14,526 nt of DNA, from positions 1 to 14,526 of the forward strand of contig JADJUV010000086.1 in NCBI GenBank assembly GCA_016716885.1, written 5' to 3'. A model generated the notes under the pieces. That model ran no database searches. It was given only the letters and a program-made list of their open reading frames with translations, and was not told the origin of the DNA. This document shows positions 14,146 through 14,526 of the stretch, one piece after another (within the stretch, counting starts at the first letter, position 1; the number at the start of each line of letters is the position of its first letter). The position numbers and the translations under genes were made by a program. Origin of the DNA: Candidatus Trichofilum aggregatum. GTDB lineage: Bacteria > Chloroflexota > Anaerolineae > Promineifilales > Promineifilaceae.

Positions 14146-14395
14146 AACGCTAGCGGCGCGACTCATCGGCGCGTTCTTCTTTCTGGGGTGTGCGGTTCCC
14201 TTTGCCTGGCTCTGGTGGCGGCACGATGTGTACCCCACAGCCTGGGCGAAATATCCGACGGTGGGCTTGCTTGCGGCCGCGGTCGTGACCCTGGCCCTGG
14301 GTTCCATCCTGGAAAACAGTTGGCCGATTGCCCTCATCGTCATCGGTATCTGGCTCTTGTACGATAACATGCACCAACCCAAACTGAAATCGTAG
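14146..14395 (+). pseudogene. Small two-helix membrane protein, start codon missing
   Basis: An open frame from just after the TGA at 14120-14122 to TAG 14393-14395 gives LAARLIGAFFFLGCAVPFAW, then WRHDVYPTAWAKYPTVGLLAAAVVTLALGSILENSWPIALIVIGIWLLYDN. The two hydrophobic helices and the WPIALIVIGIWLL ending recall the small LiaI/LiaF-type or DUF5668-like membrane proteins. No ATG, GTG or TTG with a ribosome binding site precedes the first helix. The region just upstream is taken up by a GC hairpin. The gene therefore looks 5'-truncated, or it starts at an unusual codon. The low-confidence family link comes from the C-terminal pattern only. Confidence 0.45.
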
Positions 14396-14408
14396 CCGGT
14401 TCCCTCGA

Positions 14409-14445
14409 TCACAGGCTCTGTGACCCGGTGTGTTCTTTCTTTTTA
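14409..14445 (+). terminator. Probable intrinsic terminator
   Basis: TCACAG (14409-14414) and CTGTGA (14418-14423) form a 6-bp stem with a 3-nt loop, followed after about 7 nt by a T-rich run (14431-14444). It lies 13 bp after the small membrane protein frame. Confidence 0.5.
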
Positions 14446-14485
14446 GGCGCTTACGCGCCAACATCGACAAAAAATTGTCGATGTT
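14446..14485. repeat. Two hairpins before the next gene
   Basis: GGCGC (14446-14450) pairs with GCGCC (14455-14459). Immediately after, AACATCGACAA (14460-14470) pairs perfectly with TTGTCGATGTT (14475-14485) around AAAA. Either a transcription barrier or a leader structure of the gene beyond the window. Confidence 0.6.
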
Positions 14486-14516
14486 CTTAAAAAATGGAAA
14501 ACTTGTAAACATGGAT

Positions 14517-14521
14517 AGGAG
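14517..14521 (+). promoter_or_regulatory. Ribosome binding site of a gene starting past the right edge
   Basis: AGGAG at 14517-14521 is 5 nt from the end of the window, so a start codon is expected within a few bases beyond it. Confidence 0.5.
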
Positions 14522-14526
14522 AAACA

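Larger units (their letters stand above)
280..14280. repeat. Dispersed palindromic octamer GCGGCCGC, 18 copies
   Basis: Copies start at 280, 1277, 2545, 4491, 5232, 5351, 5606, 6092, 6825, 7636, 7803, 7828, 8279, 9241, 11670, 12932, 13370 and 14273. Every copy is preceded by C or T, and 16 of 18 are followed by G or A, so the extended form is YGCGGCCGCR. At about 57% GC fewer than one copy would be expected in this length. Confidence 0.95.

Overview
The window reads as a bacterial chromosome segment of medium-high GC (mid-to-upper 50s percent by eye). The proteins look most like those of filamentous Chloroflexota (Anaerolineae/Ardenticatenia type). That placement rests on remembered family resemblance and was not checked by a search. 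All convincing genes are on the + strand.

Region A (1-5761) is a run of six genes in conserved order, all broken: an SDR oxidoreductase, a KdsC-like HAD phosphatase, the nonulosonic (sialic-type) acid synthase NeuB, a GNAT-like acetyltransferase, a calcineurin-like metallophosphoesterase and a GT4 glycosyltransferase. Together they suggest synthesis and transfer of a surface sugar. The first five carry many frameshifts and stops, yet family motifs can still be read by hopping between frames. The glycosyltransferase has only one frameshift. This is either a collapsed glycan locus or a stretch of poorly corrected long-read sequence; the window alone cannot decide.

Region B (5762-9576) is intact. 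A promoter region with TTAA-type repeats at 11-12 bp spacing, like a Pho box, precedes a PstS-like phosphate-binding lipoprotein. An 828-residue membrane histidine kinase follows 21 bp later. No phosphate permease genes or response regulator are present, so a binding-protein-plus-kinase sensing pair is the natural reading.

Region C (9577-10893) holds a small helix-turn-helix protein with an extremely lysine-rich tail, then about 600 bp without a convincing gene but with paired hairpins and one strong intrinsic terminator.

Region D (10894-14526) holds a pyridoxamine-oxidase-like small protein, an ABC-2 exporter pair (ATPase and permease overlapping by 4 bp), an SRPBCC-domain protein with a membrane anchor, and a small two-helix membrane protein lacking a start codon. 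The ribosome binding site of a further gene lies at the right edge.

Two genome-scale signatures overlie the genes. The octamer palindrome GCGGCCGC occurs 18 times, about once per 800 bp, against fewer than one expected, in all reading frames and in intact and broken genes alike; this resembles the HIP1 palindrome of cyanobacteria. In addition, most gene junctions carry short arrays of 7-8 bp tandem units, often placed as inverted arrays just after a stop codon so that they can fold into long hairpins.
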